A stretch of 64,000 nucleotides of DNA from Bacteroides caecimuris (GCF_001688725.2 NZ_CP015401.2:1984001-2048000), one strand, 5' to 3'. Positions 9,989 through 19,005 are shown, numbered from the stretch's first letter. Numbers and translations are program-made. Notes: a model not told the origin generated them from the sequence alone.

Positions 9989-10249
9989 ATGTCGAAGATT
10001 TGTCAAATTACCGGAAAGAAAGCCATGATTGGCAACAATGTTTCACACTCAAAGAGAAGAACTAAAAGAACCTTTGATTTGAACTTGTTTAACAAAAAGT
10101 TCTATTATGTAGAACAGGATTGTTGGATCAGCCTTAGCCTTTGCGCTAACGGGTTGCGTATTATCAACAAAAAAGGACTGGATGCTGCGCTGACTGAAGC
10201 TGTGGCTAAAGGTTATTGTGATTGGAAAAGCATTAAAGTAATCGGCTAA
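9989..10249 (+). CDS. rpmB: 50S ribosomal protein L28
   Basis: Large-subunit ribosomal protein of 86 residues. [21 protein letters not shown] is the standard L28 N-terminus and the basic [11 protein letters not shown] stretch contacts rRNA. First gene of a three-gene cluster with L33 and a DUF4295 protein, an arrangement typical of Bacteroidetes. Confidence 0.97.
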   Translation: MSKICQITGKKAMIGNNVSHSKRRTKRTFDLNLFNKKFYYVEQDCWISLSLCANGLRIINKKGLDAALTEAVAKGYCDWKSIKVIG

Positions 10250-10270
10250 ACGTAGAGGAGAAAACTTACA

Positions 10271-10459
10271 ATGGCAAAGAAAGCAAAAGGTAACAGAGTA
10301 CAAGTGATTCTGGAATGTACAGAACACAAAGACAGTGGAATGCCGGGAACATCTCGTTATATCACAACTAAGAACAGAAAGAATACTACAGAAAGACTTG
10401 AGTTGAAAAAATACAACCCAATTCTGAAGAGAGTAACAGTACACAAGGAAATTAAATAA
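10271..10459 (+). CDS. rpmG: 50S ribosomal protein L33
   Basis: Ribosomal protein of 62 residues starting [20 protein letters not shown], with the [23 protein letters not shown] core of L33 visible over residues 28-50. Only one cysteine is present, so this is the zinc-free (C-minus) form. It sits 21 bp after rpmB. Confidence 0.96.
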   Translation: MAKKAKGNRVQVILECTEHKDSGMPGTSRYITTKNRKNTTERLELKKYNPILKRVTVHKEIK

Positions 10460-10476
10460 TAAAAGTAGTATAACCC

Positions 10477-10635
10477 ATGGCAAAGAAAACAGTAGCAAGT
10501 TTGCACGAAGGTTCTAAAGAAGGTCGTGCTTATACCAAGGTTATCAAAATGGTAAAATCTCCGAAAACTGGAGCATACGTTTTTGATGAACAAATGGTTC
10601 CGAACGAAAAAGTACAAGACTTTTTCAAAAAATAA
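10477..10635 (+). CDS. DUF4295 small basic protein linked to L28/L33
   Basis: A 52-residue basic ORF reading MAKKTVASLHEGSKEG... and ending QDFFKK. It matches the DUF4295 family, which in Bacteroidetes sits after rpmB-rpmG and is probably ribosome-associated (inference from context). It is 17 bp downstream of rpmG and is followed by a strong terminator. Confidence 0.85.
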   Translation: MAKKTVASLHEGSKEGRAYTKVIKMVKSPKTGAYVFDEQMVPNEKVQDFFKK

Positions 10636-10662
10636 TAGAAATAGCATATACGCTATAACTGC

Positions 10663-10697
10663 AAAATCCCCTCATTGGCGAACGATGAGGGGATTTT
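10663..10697 (+). terminator. Rho-independent terminator after the L28-L33 cluster
   Basis: Arms AAAATCCCCTCAT (10663-10675) and ATGAGGGGATTTT (10685-10697) form a perfect 13-bp stem with a 9-nt loop, followed by a T-run. Confidence 0.93.
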
Positions 10698-10734
10698 TTA
10701 TTGCTTCTTTTTTTACTTTTCCAATCCTTTGTTA

Positions 10735-10742
10735 TATCTTTG
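10735..10742 (+). promoter_or_regulatory. Bacteroides -7 element for the ftsY operon
   Basis: TATCTTTG fits TAnnTTTG and lies 31 bp before the ftsY ATG. The -33 side is a T-rich run with no clear TTG at the ideal spacing. Confidence 0.6.
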
Positions 10743-10773
10743 TAGCAAATGTATTATACAAACAAGTGTCAAT

Positions 10774-11733
10774 ATGGGATTTTTTAGTTTTTTTTCAAAG
10801 GAAAAGAAGGAAACTTTAGATAAAGGATTATCTAAAACCAAAGAGAGCGTATTCAGTAAAATTGCTCGTGCTGTGGCTGGTAAGTCAAAAGTAGACGATG
10901 AAGTATTAGATAATCTAGAAGAAGTGCTGATCACATCTGACGTAGGTGTAGAAACAACTTTAAATATTATCAAACGCATCGAGAAACGCGCTGCGGCAGA
11001 TAAGTATGTAAATACCCAGGAGTTGAATCTTATATTACGTGACGAAATAGCAGCTTTGCTTACTGAAAACAACTCGGATGATGTAGCTGATTTTGACGTA
11101 CCCACCACAAGGAAACCTTATGTAATTATGGTTGTGGGAGTGAATGGAGTAGGGAAGACTACAACTATCGGCAAGCTGGCTTATCAATTCAAAAAAGCAG
11201 GCAAATCGGTTTATCTGGGAGCTGCCGATACTTTCCGCGCTGCAGCCGTAGAACAATTAATGATTTGGGGAGAGCGGGTCGAGGTTCCTGTTGTCAAACA
11301 AAAAATGGGAGCGGATCCTGCATCTGTGGCTTACGACACTCTTAGTTCTGCCGTTGCCAATAACGCAGATGTGGTTATTATCGATACAGCTGGTCGCCTG
11401 CATAATAAGGTGGGCTTGATGAACGAGCTGACCAAAATCAAGAATGTAATGAAAAAGGTTGTACCCGATGCGCCAGATGAAGTTTTATTGGTATTGGACG
11501 GTTCCACCGGACAAAATGCATTTGAACAGGCCAAACAATTCACTTTGGCAACCGAAGTAACCGCTATGGCTATCACTAAACTTGACGGAACTGCTAAAGG
11601 CGGTGTTGTGATCGGCATTTCCGATCAATTCAAGATTCCTGTTAAATATATCGGGTTAGGTGAAGGTATGGAAGACCTGCAGGTATTCCGTAAAAATGAA
11701 TTCGTTGATTCCTTGTTTGGAGAGAACGCATGA
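10774..11733 (+). CDS. ftsY: Signal recognition particle receptor FtsY
   Basis: GTPase receptor that docks SRP-ribosome complexes at the inner membrane. ATG at 10774 gives MGFFSFFSKEKKE, an amphipathic membrane-binding start, and 319 residues; upstream in-frame codons overlap the promoter and terminator and are not used. The NG domain carries GVNGVGKTTTIGK, DTFRAAA, DTAGRL and TKLDGTAKGG. The acidic A domain of E. coli FtsY is missing, as in other short FtsY proteins. Its stop overlaps the rimO start by 4 bp, so the two are translationally coupled. Confidence 0.97.
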   Translation: MGFFSFFSKEKKETLDKGLSKTKESVFSKIARAVAGKSKVDDEVLDNLEEVLITSDVGVETTLNIIKRIEKRAAADKYVNTQELNLILRDEIAALLTENNSDDVADFDVPTTRKPYVIMVVGVNGVGKTTTIGKLAYQFKKAGKSVYLGAADTFRAAAVEQLMIWGERVEVPVVKQKMGADPASVAYDTLSSAVANNADVVIIDTAGRLHNKVGLMNELTKIKNVMKKVVPDAPDEVLLVLDGSTGQNAFEQAKQFTLATEVTAMAITKLDGTAKGGVVIGISDQFKIPVKYIGLGEGMEDLQVFRKNEFVDSLFGENA

Positions 11734-13040
11734 AAAGAAAGAGAATAGATATTATCACTTTAGGATGCTCTAAAAATTTGGTTGACTCTGAGCAGTTAAT
11801 GCGCCAATTGGAAGAAGTCGGATACAGCGTAACCCATGATACCGAAAACCCGCAAGGAGAAATTGCAGTAATCAATACATGCGGCTTTATTGGTGATGCC
11901 AAAGAGGAGTCTATAAACATGATTCTGGAGTTTGCTGAAAGAAAGGAAGAAGGGGATTTAAAGAGACTTTTCGTAATGGGTTGTCTTTCCGAACGTTATC
12001 TGAAGGAATTGGCTGTTGAGATACCACAAGTAGATAAATTTTATGGCAAGTTCAACTGGAAGGAGCTTTTACAAGATTTAGGAAAGGTCTATCATGATGA
12101 GTTGTATATCGAACGGACATTGACAACTCCCCAGCATTATGCTTACCTGAAAATTTCAGAAGGGTGTGACCGCAAATGTTCTTATTGTGCCATTCCCATT
12201 ATCACAGGACGCCATATCTCCAAACCGATAGAGGAAATTTTGGACGAAGTACGATATCTAGTATCGCAAGGCGTGAAAGAATTTCAGGTGATCGCCCAGG
12301 AATTGACTTATTATGGGATCGATCGGTACAAGAAACAAATGCTTCCGGAATTGATTGAACGTATTTCCGATATCCCTGGCGTGGAATGGATTCGGTTGCA
12401 TTATGCCTATCCGGCACATTTTCCAACGGATTTATTCCGGGTTATGCGTGAACGCGATAATGTATGTAAATATATGGATATTGCTCTTCAGCATATCAGT
12501 GACAATATGTTGCAATTAATGCGTCGGCAAGTGAGCAAAGAGGATACTTACCGACTGATTGAGCAATTTCGTAAGGAAGTGCCTGGTATTCACCTGCGAA
12601 CAACTTTAATGGTGGGGCATCCCGGAGAAACCGAAGAAGATTTCGAAGAGCTTAAAGAGTTTGTGCGCAAAGTACGTTTTGATCGGATGGGAGCTTTTAC
12701 ATATTCCGAAGAAGAGGGAACTTATGCTGCAGGAGCATACAAAGACTCTATTCCACAAGAGGTTAAACAAGCCAGACTTGATGAATTGATGGATATCCAA
12801 CAAGGTATTTCGGCTGAATTGAGTGCAGCAAAAATTGGTAAACAGATAAAAATTATCATCGACCGTTTGGAAGGAGATTATTATATTGGACGAACAGAAT
12901 TTGATTCACCGGAAGTAGATCCGGAAGTGCTGGTTAATCGTTCAGAGAGAGAACTTAAGATCGGAGAGTTTTATCAGGTAGAAGTGACGAATGCAGACGA
13001 TTTTGATTTATATGCAAAGATTATAAATGACTATGAATAA
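11730..13040 (+). CDS. rimO: Ribosomal protein S12 methylthiotransferase RimO
   Basis: Radical SAM enzyme that methylthiolates an aspartate of ribosomal protein S12. The 436-residue protein has an N-terminal UPF0004 domain with [4Fe-4S] cysteines in TLGCSKNLVDS, NTCGFIGDA and MGCLSERY, the radical SAM motif CDRKCSYC (CxxxCxxC, about 145-152), and a C-terminal TRAM domain. Starts inside the ftsY stop (ATGA) and ends overlapping the HU gene. Confidence 0.97.
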   Translation: MKRKRIDIITLGCSKNLVDSEQLMRQLEEVGYSVTHDTENPQGEIAVINTCGFIGDAKEESINMILEFAERKEEGDLKRLFVMGCLSERYLKELAVEIPQVDKFYGKFNWKELLQDLGKVYHDELYIERTLTTPQHYAYLKISEGCDRKCSYCAIPIITGRHISKPIEEILDEVRYLVSQGVKEFQVIAQELTYYGIDRYKKQMLPELIERISDIPGVEWIRLHYAYPAHFPTDLFRVMRERDNVCKYMDIALQHISDNMLQLMRRQVSKEDTYRLIEQFRKEVPGIHLRTTLMVGHPGETEEDFEELKEFVRKVRFDRMGAFTYSEEEGTYAAGAYKDSIPQEVKQARLDELMDIQQGISAELSAAKIGKQIKIIIDRLEGDYYIGRTEFDSPEVDPEVLVNRSERELKIGEFYQVEVTNADDFDLYAKIINDYE

Positions 13041-13305
13041 TAAGGAATTTACATCCGAGCTAGCGGAAAGATTGGGATACACAATCAAGGATACTTCCGA
13101 ATTGATGAGTTCTTTGTTGTCCTGCATGACACAAGAATTAGAAGAAGGTAATGTGATTGCAGTTCAAGGATTCGGCTCTTTTGAAGTAAAAAAGAAAGCG
13201 GAACGAATTTCAATCAACCCAGCAAGCAAACAACGCATGTTGGTTCCACCCAAATTAGTACTATCTTATAGACCTAGCAATACATTGAAAGATAAGTTTA
13301 AATAA
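13027..13305 (+). CDS. HU/IHF family DNA-binding protein
   Basis: A 92-residue nucleoid protein with the HU fold: N-terminal helices (SELAERLGYT), then strands with VIAVQGFGSFEVKKK and the arm region RISINPASKQRMLVP. It overlaps the end of rimO by 14 bp (8 bp if ATG 13033 is used) and precedes a second HU-type gene by 13 bp, so it is part of the ftsY-rimO transcript. Its HU domain is diverged in sequence from the one in the next gene. Confidence 0.9.
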   Translation: MTMNNKEFTSELAERLGYTIKDTSELMSSLLSCMTQELEEGNVIAVQGFGSFEVKKKAERISINPASKQRMLVPPKLVLSYRPSNTLKDKFK

Positions 13306-13318
13306 ATAATCTCCCGTT

Positions 13319-14653
13319 ATGAATGAAAGACTAACAATTCAAGACCTTACTGACTTATTGGCAGCCAAACATAGCATGACCAAGAAAGACGCCGAAGCGT
13401 TTGTTAAAGAGTTTTTTCTCTTGATAGAACAAGCTTTGGAGAATGAGAAGACTGTAAAAATCAAAGGATTGGGAACTTTCAAACTTATTGATGTAGATAG
13501 CCGGGAAAGTGTCAATGTCAACACAGGAGAACGTTTCCAGATAAAGGGGCATACGAAAGTCTCATTTTCTCCAGATACAAATCTAAGAGATACAATAAAT
13601 AAACCTTTTGCACACTTTGAGACTGTTGTATTGAATGAAAATACAATTCTGGAAGATACTCCGATAGAAGATACAGAGGAAGAAGAAGTTGAAGAAGAAA
13701 CGTCAGCACAAACTGTATTGAATGAGGTTGGTGAGGGTACAGCCCTCCTTGTAACAGAGGAATATGAAAGCACTGATGATGAACTTTCAGAAGAAGAGTT
13801 GATTCAGGAAGAGCAAATAACTGCTCAACCATCTGTGAAAGATTCCATTGAGGAATCTGTTATCATAGAGAATGTATCTACGGTAGAAGAATCTATTGAA
13901 CCATCCTCTCATGTAGGGCTTAAAGAGACCAGCACAGAAACTGATATCGAAGAAAAAGTCGAACAGCTGAAAGATGAAGAAGTCCCGGAAGAGGAAGTCG
14001 CAATTGCAGAACAAGAACCAGCAGTACCTATAATACCTTCTGCTAAAAAAGAAACGATAAAACCGGTCAAATTAGAACAAGTATCCCAACCAACTTCTAA
14101 AAAAACAGCTTCAGTAAAGGAAAAATCTCCTATACCTTATTTAATAGCTGTTATTGTAATTGTTTTGTTATTATGTGGAGGTGTTATCCTGTTTATTTAT
14201 TACCCAGATTTATTTTCTTCTTCACCTGACAAGAATGCACTGGATATGCCACCTATAACAACTCAACCAGTTCAACCGGAAACACAACTTTCCGATACAA
14301 TTGAACAGAAGGATACCATAAAAGAAATAACACCTGATGCGCCTAAAGTTGTTACGCCCACATCACCTGTTGCTCAAAAAGAAGGAACTGTTCCTGCCAA
14401 AGCAGAACCTCAGCCAGCTCCACGGCAACCCGCTACATCTGTTTATTTGGATTCAGCATCTTATAAAATTACAGGAACCAAAACGAAATATACAATCAAA
14501 GAAGGAGAAACTTTGACTAAAGTTTCCTTGCGTTTTTATGGTACAAAAGCAATGTGGCCATACATCGTGAAGCACAATCCGAAGGCTATTAAGAACCCCA
14601 ATAACGTACCATACGGCACAATAATCGAAATACCGGAACTTACAAAAGAATAA
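13319..14653 (+). CDS. HU-domain / transmembrane / LysM fusion protein
   Basis: 444 residues with an unusual order of parts: HU/IHF-like DNA-binding domain (1-92; LTIQDLTDLLAAKHS, VKIKGLGTFKLI), a long acidic low-complexity linker (about 105-265, rich in Glu/Thr/Ser), one membrane segment (about 272-295, PYLIAVIVIVLLLCGGVILF), a Pro/Thr-rich extracytoplasmic stretch, and a C-terminal LysM-like domain (about 388-441; YTIKEGETLTKVSLRFYG). The topology places DNA binding in the cytoplasm and peptidoglycan binding in the periplasm. It could tether the nucleoid to the envelope (inference). Same operon as ftsY, rimO and HU. Confidence 0.85.
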   Translation: MNERLTIQDLTDLLAAKHSMTKKDAEAFVKEFFLLIEQALENEKTVKIKGLGTFKLIDVDSRESVNVNTGERFQIKGHTKVSFSPDTNLRDTINKPFAHFETVVLNENTILEDTPIEDTEEEEVEEETSAQTVLNEVGEGTALLVTEEYESTDDELSEEELIQEEQITAQPSVKDSIEESVIIENVSTVEESIEPSSHVGLKETSTETDIEEKVEQLKDEEVPEEEVAIAEQEPAVPIIPSAKKETIKPVKLEQVSQPTSKKTASVKEKSPIPYLIAVIVIVLLLCGGVILFIYYPDLFSSSPDKNALDMPPITTQPVQPETQLSDTIEQKDTIKEITPDAPKVVTPTSPVAQKEGTVPAKAEPQPAPRQPATSVYLDSASYKITGTKTKYTIKEGETLTKVSLRFYGTKAMWPYIVKHNPKAIKNPNNVPYGTIIEIPELTKE

Positions 14654-14667
14654 ATAGCAATAATCCA

Positions 14668-14705
14668 TTCACCCGATCATGCAAATCCTGTATTGATCGG
14701 GTGAA
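14668..14705 (+). terminator. Hairpin after the HU-LysM gene
   Basis: Perfect 12-bp inverted repeat, TTCACCCGATCA (14668-14679) and TGATCGGGTGAA (14694-14705), 15 bp after the stop codon. No T-run follows, so termination is likely but not certain. Confidence 0.6.
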
Positions 14706-14779
14706 ATGTTATGGATGTACAAAAGCGTATGAAAGTACCTTAATCTAAAGATTTCACATTGTTTTTTAATAAAAATTAG

Positions 14780-14810
14780 TTGCAATCGTTAATTATATGG
14801 CGTACTTTTG
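14780..14810 (+). promoter_or_regulatory. Promoter of the moxR-bat operon
   Basis: TTG (14780-14782), a 20-bp spacer and TACTTTTG (14803-14810) match the Bacteroides promoter consensus. The moxR ATG is 82 bp downstream, leaving a moderate leader. Confidence 0.8.
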
Positions 14811-14891
14811 AAGGCAAAATAAGAAGCCTTGCAACATAGGAAAGGCTTACATAAAATAAAAGGGATTTAAATAATAAAATATTAAGTATTT

Positions 14892-15887
14892 ATGGCTGAA
14901 TCAATTGATATCCGCGAGCTAAATGAGCGGATTGAAAGACAAAGTGCTTTCGTTACCAATCTTACGACAGGGATGGACCAAATCATTGTTGGTCAGAAAC
15001 ATTTGGTTGAATCACTGCTTATCGGATTACTTTCCGATGGTCACGTTCTTTTGGAAGGTGTGCCTGGTTTGGCGAAGACTTTGGCTATTAAAACACTCGC
15101 TTCTCTGATTGATGCGAAGTATAGCCGTATCCAGTTTACGCCGGATTTATTGCCTGCCGACGTTATTGGTACAATGGTTTACAGTCAGAAAGATGAATCT
15201 TTTAAAGTGCAGCGAGGACCAATTTTCGCAAACTTTGTATTAGCAGATGAAATCAACCGTGCTCCTGCTAAAGTACAGAGTGCTTTACTGGAAGCAATGC
15301 AGGAACGTCAGGTTACTATTGGTAAAGAAACATTCACATTGCCGGAACCTTTCCTTGTACTGGCTACTCAGAACCCTATCGAACAAGAAGGTACTTACCC
15401 GCTTCCTGAAGCACAAGTTGACCGTTTCATGCTGAAAGTTGTCATTGATTATCCGAAGCTGGAAGAAGAAAAACTGATTATTCGCCAAAATATCAATGGT
15501 GAGAAGTTTAGTGTGAAGCCTATTCTCAAAGCGGACGAAATTATTGAAGCACGTAAAGTTGTTCGTCAAGTGTATTTGGATGAGAAGATTGAACGTTATA
15601 TTGTAGATATTGTATTTGCAACCCGTTTTCCTGAAAAGTATGATCTCAAGGAACTGAAAGATATGATCGGATTCGGAGGTTCACCTCGTGCATCTATCAA
15701 TCTGGCTTTGGCTGCTCGTACGTATGCATTTATCAAGCGTCGCGGTTACGTAATTCCGGAAGATGTACGCGCTGTAGCACATGATGTTCTCCGCCATCGT
15801 ATTGGATTGACATACGAAGCTGAAGCTAATAATATGACTTCGGACGAAATCATCAGTAAGATTCTGAATAAGGTTGAAGTGCCCTAA
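14892..15887 (+). CDS. MoxR-type AAA+ ATPase of the bat operon
   Basis: A 331-residue AAA+ chaperone-like ATPase, with Walker A GVPGLAKT (56-63), Walker B VLADEINR, the family signature ALLEAMQERQVT and sensor ATQNP. MoxR ATPases act with VWA-domain proteins in assembly or stress responses; here the partners are the DUF58, BatA and BatB proteins encoded downstream. First gene of an eight-gene operon. Confidence 0.95.
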   Translation: MAESIDIRELNERIERQSAFVTNLTTGMDQIIVGQKHLVESLLIGLLSDGHVLLEGVPGLAKTLAIKTLASLIDAKYSRIQFTPDLLPADVIGTMVYSQKDESFKVQRGPIFANFVLADEINRAPAKVQSALLEAMQERQVTIGKETFTLPEPFLVLATQNPIEQEGTYPLPEAQVDRFMLKVVIDYPKLEEEKLIIRQNINGEKFSVKPILKADEIIEARKVVRQVYLDEKIERYIVDIVFATRFPEKYDLKELKDMIGFGGSPRASINLALAARTYAFIKRRGYVIPEDVRAVAHDVLRHRIGLTYEAEANNMTSDEIISKILNKVEVP

Positions 15888-15890
15888 TTT

Positions 15891-15963
15891 GTAGTTATAA
15901 TATAGTCAATAAGTAGTCATTAAATCTATACATGACTACTTAACTACTTACTACTTAACTACT
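15891..15963. repeat. AGTAGT/ACTACT repeat cluster between moxR and the DUF58 gene
   Basis: The 82-bp gap inside the operon holds an inverted repeat AAGTAGTCAT (15911-15920) / ATGACTACTT (15932-15941), then ACTACT at 15943, 15950 and 15958. A related TACTTAACTACT string occurs near 52.83 kb. Possibly an RNA stem that tunes expression inside the operon; no function can be shown. Confidence 0.6.
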
Positions 15964-15969
15964 GTATAA

Positions 15970-16839
15970 ATGGAAACAAGTGAAATACTAAAAAAAGTTC
16001 GCCAAATTGAAATAAAGACACGAGGATTGTCTAACAATATCTTTGCAGGCCAATATCATTCGGCTTTCAAGGGTAGGGGTATGTCATTTTCGGAAGTTCG
16101 TGAATATCAATTCGGTGATGATATACGTGACATAGACTGGAATGTGACTGCGCGCTTTAATAAACCTTATGTGAAAGTGTTTGAAGAAGAACGCGAACTG
16201 ACAGTTATGTTAATGGTCGATGTTTCCGGAAGTTTGGAATTTGGTACGATCAAGCAGTTGAAGAAAGATATGGTAACGGAAATCGCTGCCACGCTTGCTT
16301 TCTCTGCTATCCAGAACAATGATAAAATTGGTGTGATTTTCTTTTCAGACCGGATAGAAAAGTTTATTCCTCCCAAAAAAGGACGTAAGCATATCTTATA
16401 TATTATCCGTGAATTGATTGATTTTCAGCCGGAAAGCCGTCGTACAAATATTCGTCTTGCCTTAGAATATTTGACAAACGTGATGAAAAGACGTTGCACC
16501 GCATTTATCTTATCAGACTTTATTGATCAGGACAGCTTTAAGAATGCACTGACCATTGCTAATAGAAAACATGATGTAGTAGCATTACAAGTGTACGACA
16601 GGAGGGTTAGTGAGCTTCCCCCAGTAGGACTGATGCGAATCAAAGATGCGGAAACTGGACATGAACAATGGATTGATACCTCTTCCAAAGCTGTACGCCG
16701 GGCACATCGTGACTGGTGGATACAAAAGCAGACTGAACTTAACGATACTTTTACTAAAAGTAACGTGGATGCTGTATCTGTCAGAACCGATCAGGATTAC
16801 GTAAAGGCATTGTTGAATTTATTTGCCAAACGAAATTAA
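15970..16839 (+). CDS. DUF58 protein of the aerotolerance operon
   Basis: A 289-residue cytoplasmic DUF58 protein with the signature GRGMSFSEVREYQFGDDIRDIDWN (about 35-58, spread over two motifs) and a VWA-like core MVDVSGSLEFG carrying the DxSxS metal site. DUF58 proteins regularly pair with MoxR ATPases. Its last base is shared with the start codon of the next gene, so the two are translationally coupled. Confidence 0.93.
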   Translation: METSEILKKVRQIEIKTRGLSNNIFAGQYHSAFKGRGMSFSEVREYQFGDDIRDIDWNVTARFNKPYVKVFEEERELTVMLMVDVSGSLEFGTIKQLKKDMVTEIAATLAFSAIQNNDKIGVIFFSDRIEKFIPPKKGRKHILYIIRELIDFQPESRRTNIRLALEYLTNVMKRRCTAFILSDFIDQDSFKNALTIANRKHDVVALQVYDRRVSELPPVGLMRIKDAETGHEQWIDTSSKAVRRAHRDWWIQKQTELNDTFTKSNVDAVSVRTDQDYVKALLNLFAKRN

Positions 16840-17927
16840 TGGAATCAAAGATGAATAGAAATATTATTCTGATAGCATTATTAGCTCTATTGTCTGTAGG
16901 CAAAGCAGCAGCACAGTCTGTCACGGTAGAAGCAAAAATTGATTCATTGCAGATACTGATTGGCGAACAGGCGAAAGTGCAATTGCAAGTAGCCATGGAT
17001 GCTAAACAGCGTGCTATTTTTCCTACTTACACTGATACATTGGTAAGAGGTGTGGAAATTATAGAAACAGTCAAACCGGATACTCAATTTTTGAATGATC
17101 GCCAACGAATGTTGATTACTCAAGAATACATTATCACTTCCTTTGATTCTGCTCTATATTATCTACCACCAATGCCAGTTACCGTAGATGATAAAGTATA
17201 TAAATCCAAAGCTTTGGCATTGAAAGTATATTCGATGCCGGTTGATACATTACATCCGGACCAGTTTTTTGGGCAGAAACCTGTGATGAAAGCTCCTTTT
17301 GCGTGGGAAGATTGGTATGGATTGCTTGCTTGTTCATTCCTGGCTTTACCTTTGCTTGGTTTATTAATCTATCTCATTATTCGTATACGTGATAATAAAC
17401 CTATTATCCGTAAAATAAAAGTTGAACCTAAATTGCCGCCACATCAGGCTGCAATGAAAGAGATAGAACGTATCAAAGCAGAGAAGGTTTGGCAGAAAGG
17501 GCAACCGAAGGAATATTATACCGAACTTACCGATACCATTCGTACATATATTAAGGATCGTTTCGGATTTAATGCATTGGAAATGACTTCTTCTGAAATA
17601 ATCAATCAGTTACTGGAAATGAATGATAAAGAGGCCATATCAGACCTAAAACTATTGTTCCAGACTGCTGATTTAGTGAAGTTCGCCAAGCATAATCCTC
17701 AGATGAATGAAAATGATGCCAATTTGATTAATGCCATTGATTTTATCAATGAGACCAAACAACCAGAAGAGGAAAATCAGAAAACGCAGCCAACGGAAAT
17801 CACTGTTATTGAGAAACGCTCTTTACGCGTTAAAGCTATGCTGATTTGTGGAATTGCATTGTTATCAGCAGCATTGATCGGTACCTTTATATATATAGGT
17901 CTACAGTTATACAATCTTTTTGTATAA
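16839..17927 (+). CDS. Bat operon membrane protein with periplasmic domain
   Basis: 362 residues with a signal peptide (IILIALLALLSVGKAAAQ), a beta-rich periplasmic domain similar in style to BatD (about 28-155), a membrane segment (about 164-186), a cytoplasmic helical domain with EYYTELTDTIRTYIKDRFG, and a second membrane segment near 336-356. I do not recognise a named family with certainty. Position between the DUF58 gene and batA marks it as part of the Bat complex. ATG 16851 (MNRNIILIA) is an alternative start that better fits the signal peptide. Confidence 0.8.
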   Translation: MESKMNRNIILIALLALLSVGKAAAQSVTVEAKIDSLQILIGEQAKVQLQVAMDAKQRAIFPTYTDTLVRGVEIIETVKPDTQFLNDRQRMLITQEYIITSFDSALYYLPPMPVTVDDKVYKSKALALKVYSMPVDTLHPDQFFGQKPVMKAPFAWEDWYGLLACSFLALPLLGLLIYLIIRIRDNKPIIRKIKVEPKLPPHQAAMKEIERIKAEKVWQKGQPKEYYTELTDTIRTYIKDRFGFNALEMTSSEIINQLLEMNDKEAISDLKLLFQTADLVKFAKHNPQMNENDANLINAIDFINETKQPEEENQKTQPTEITVIEKRSLRVKAMLICGIALLSAALIGTFIYIGLQLYNLFV

Positions 17928-17976
17928 AGGATGTATAGCTTAATACTAAATAGTAAACTGTTAAATCATAAATAAA

Positions 17977-18960
17977 ATGGTTTTTGCCAATATTGAATAT
18001 CTGTTTTTGCTATTATTGCTTATACCGTATATTGTATGGTATATCCTGAAGCAAAAGAAAAGTGAAGCAACTCTTCAAATTTCAGATGCCCGGGTATATG
18101 CGCATACACCTAAAAGTTATAAGAATTATTTGTTGCATGCTCCATTTCTATTACGCTGCCTTGCTTTAGTACTGGTTATTTTGGTTCTTGCACGCCCGCA
18201 AACTACTAATAAGTGGCAGAACAGTGAGATAGAAGGAATTGATATTATGCTGGCTATCGACGTTTCTACCAGTATGCTGGCTGAAGACTTGAAGCCGAAC
18301 AGACTGGAAGCTGCTAAAGACGTAGCTGCAGAGTTTATCAATGGACGTCCCAATGATAATATCGGTATTACATTATTTGCAGGAGAAACTTTCACCCAAT
18401 GTCCGTTGACTGTAGACCATGCTGTATTGTTGGATATGATACATAATATCAAATGTGGTCTTATCACTGACGGTACTGCTGTCGGTATGGGTATTGCAAA
18501 TGCTGTAACCCGCTTAAAAGATAGCAAAGCGAAATCCAAAGTTATTATCTTATTGACGGATGGTACAAATAACAAAGGAGATATTTCTCCTATGACAGCA
18601 GCAGAAATAGCAAAAAGCTTTGGTATTCGTGTATATACTATCGGAGTAGGTACCAATGGAATGGCTCCTTATCCTTATCCAGTCGGAAATACGGTGCAAT
18701 ATGTAAGTATGCCGGTAGAAATTGATGAAAAAACATTGACAGAGATTGCCGGAACGACAGATGGTAACTATTTCCGGGCTACGAGCAACTCAAAGCTTAA
18801 AGAAGTATATGAAGAAATTGATAAACTGGAAAAGACGAAACTGAATGTAAAAGAGTATAGTAAGCGGGACGAAGAATATCATTTGTTTGCTTTAGCAGCT
18901 TTCCTCTGTGTCTTGTTGGAAGTACTATTACGCAATTCGGTACTCAAGAAAATTCCATAA
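17977..18960 (+). CDS. batA: BatA, VWA-domain membrane protein
   Basis: A 327-residue protein with N-terminal membrane segments (about 5-20 and 56-73), a von Willebrand A domain with metal site DVSTSM (DxSxS) and LLTDGTNN, and a C-terminal membrane segment (about 302-320). BatA is part of the Bacteroides aerotolerance locus first described in B. fragilis; the molecular role is thought to be envelope stress tolerance. Paralogue of the next gene. Confidence 0.93.
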   Translation: MVFANIEYLFLLLLLIPYIVWYILKQKKSEATLQISDARVYAHTPKSYKNYLLHAPFLLRCLALVLVILVLARPQTTNKWQNSEIEGIDIMLAIDVSTSMLAEDLKPNRLEAAKDVAAEFINGRPNDNIGITLFAGETFTQCPLTVDHAVLLDMIHNIKCGLITDGTAVGMGIANAVTRLKDSKAKSKVIILLTDGTNNKGDISPMTAAEIAKSFGIRVYTIGVGTNGMAPYPYPVGNTVQYVSMPVEIDEKTLTEIAGTTDGNYFRATSNSKLKEVYEEIDKLEKTKLNVKEYSKRDEEYHLFALAAFLCVLLEVLLRNSVLKKIP

Positions 18961-19005
18961 GAATGTTTGTCAATCGTTATTTGTCAATCATAAAATAGTA
19001 AGAAG

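Noticed and set aside
10675..10773. N-terminal extension of FtsY
   Set aside because: The in-frame codons overlap the L33-cluster terminator and the ftsY -7 element; ATG 10774 gives the normal amphipathic start.
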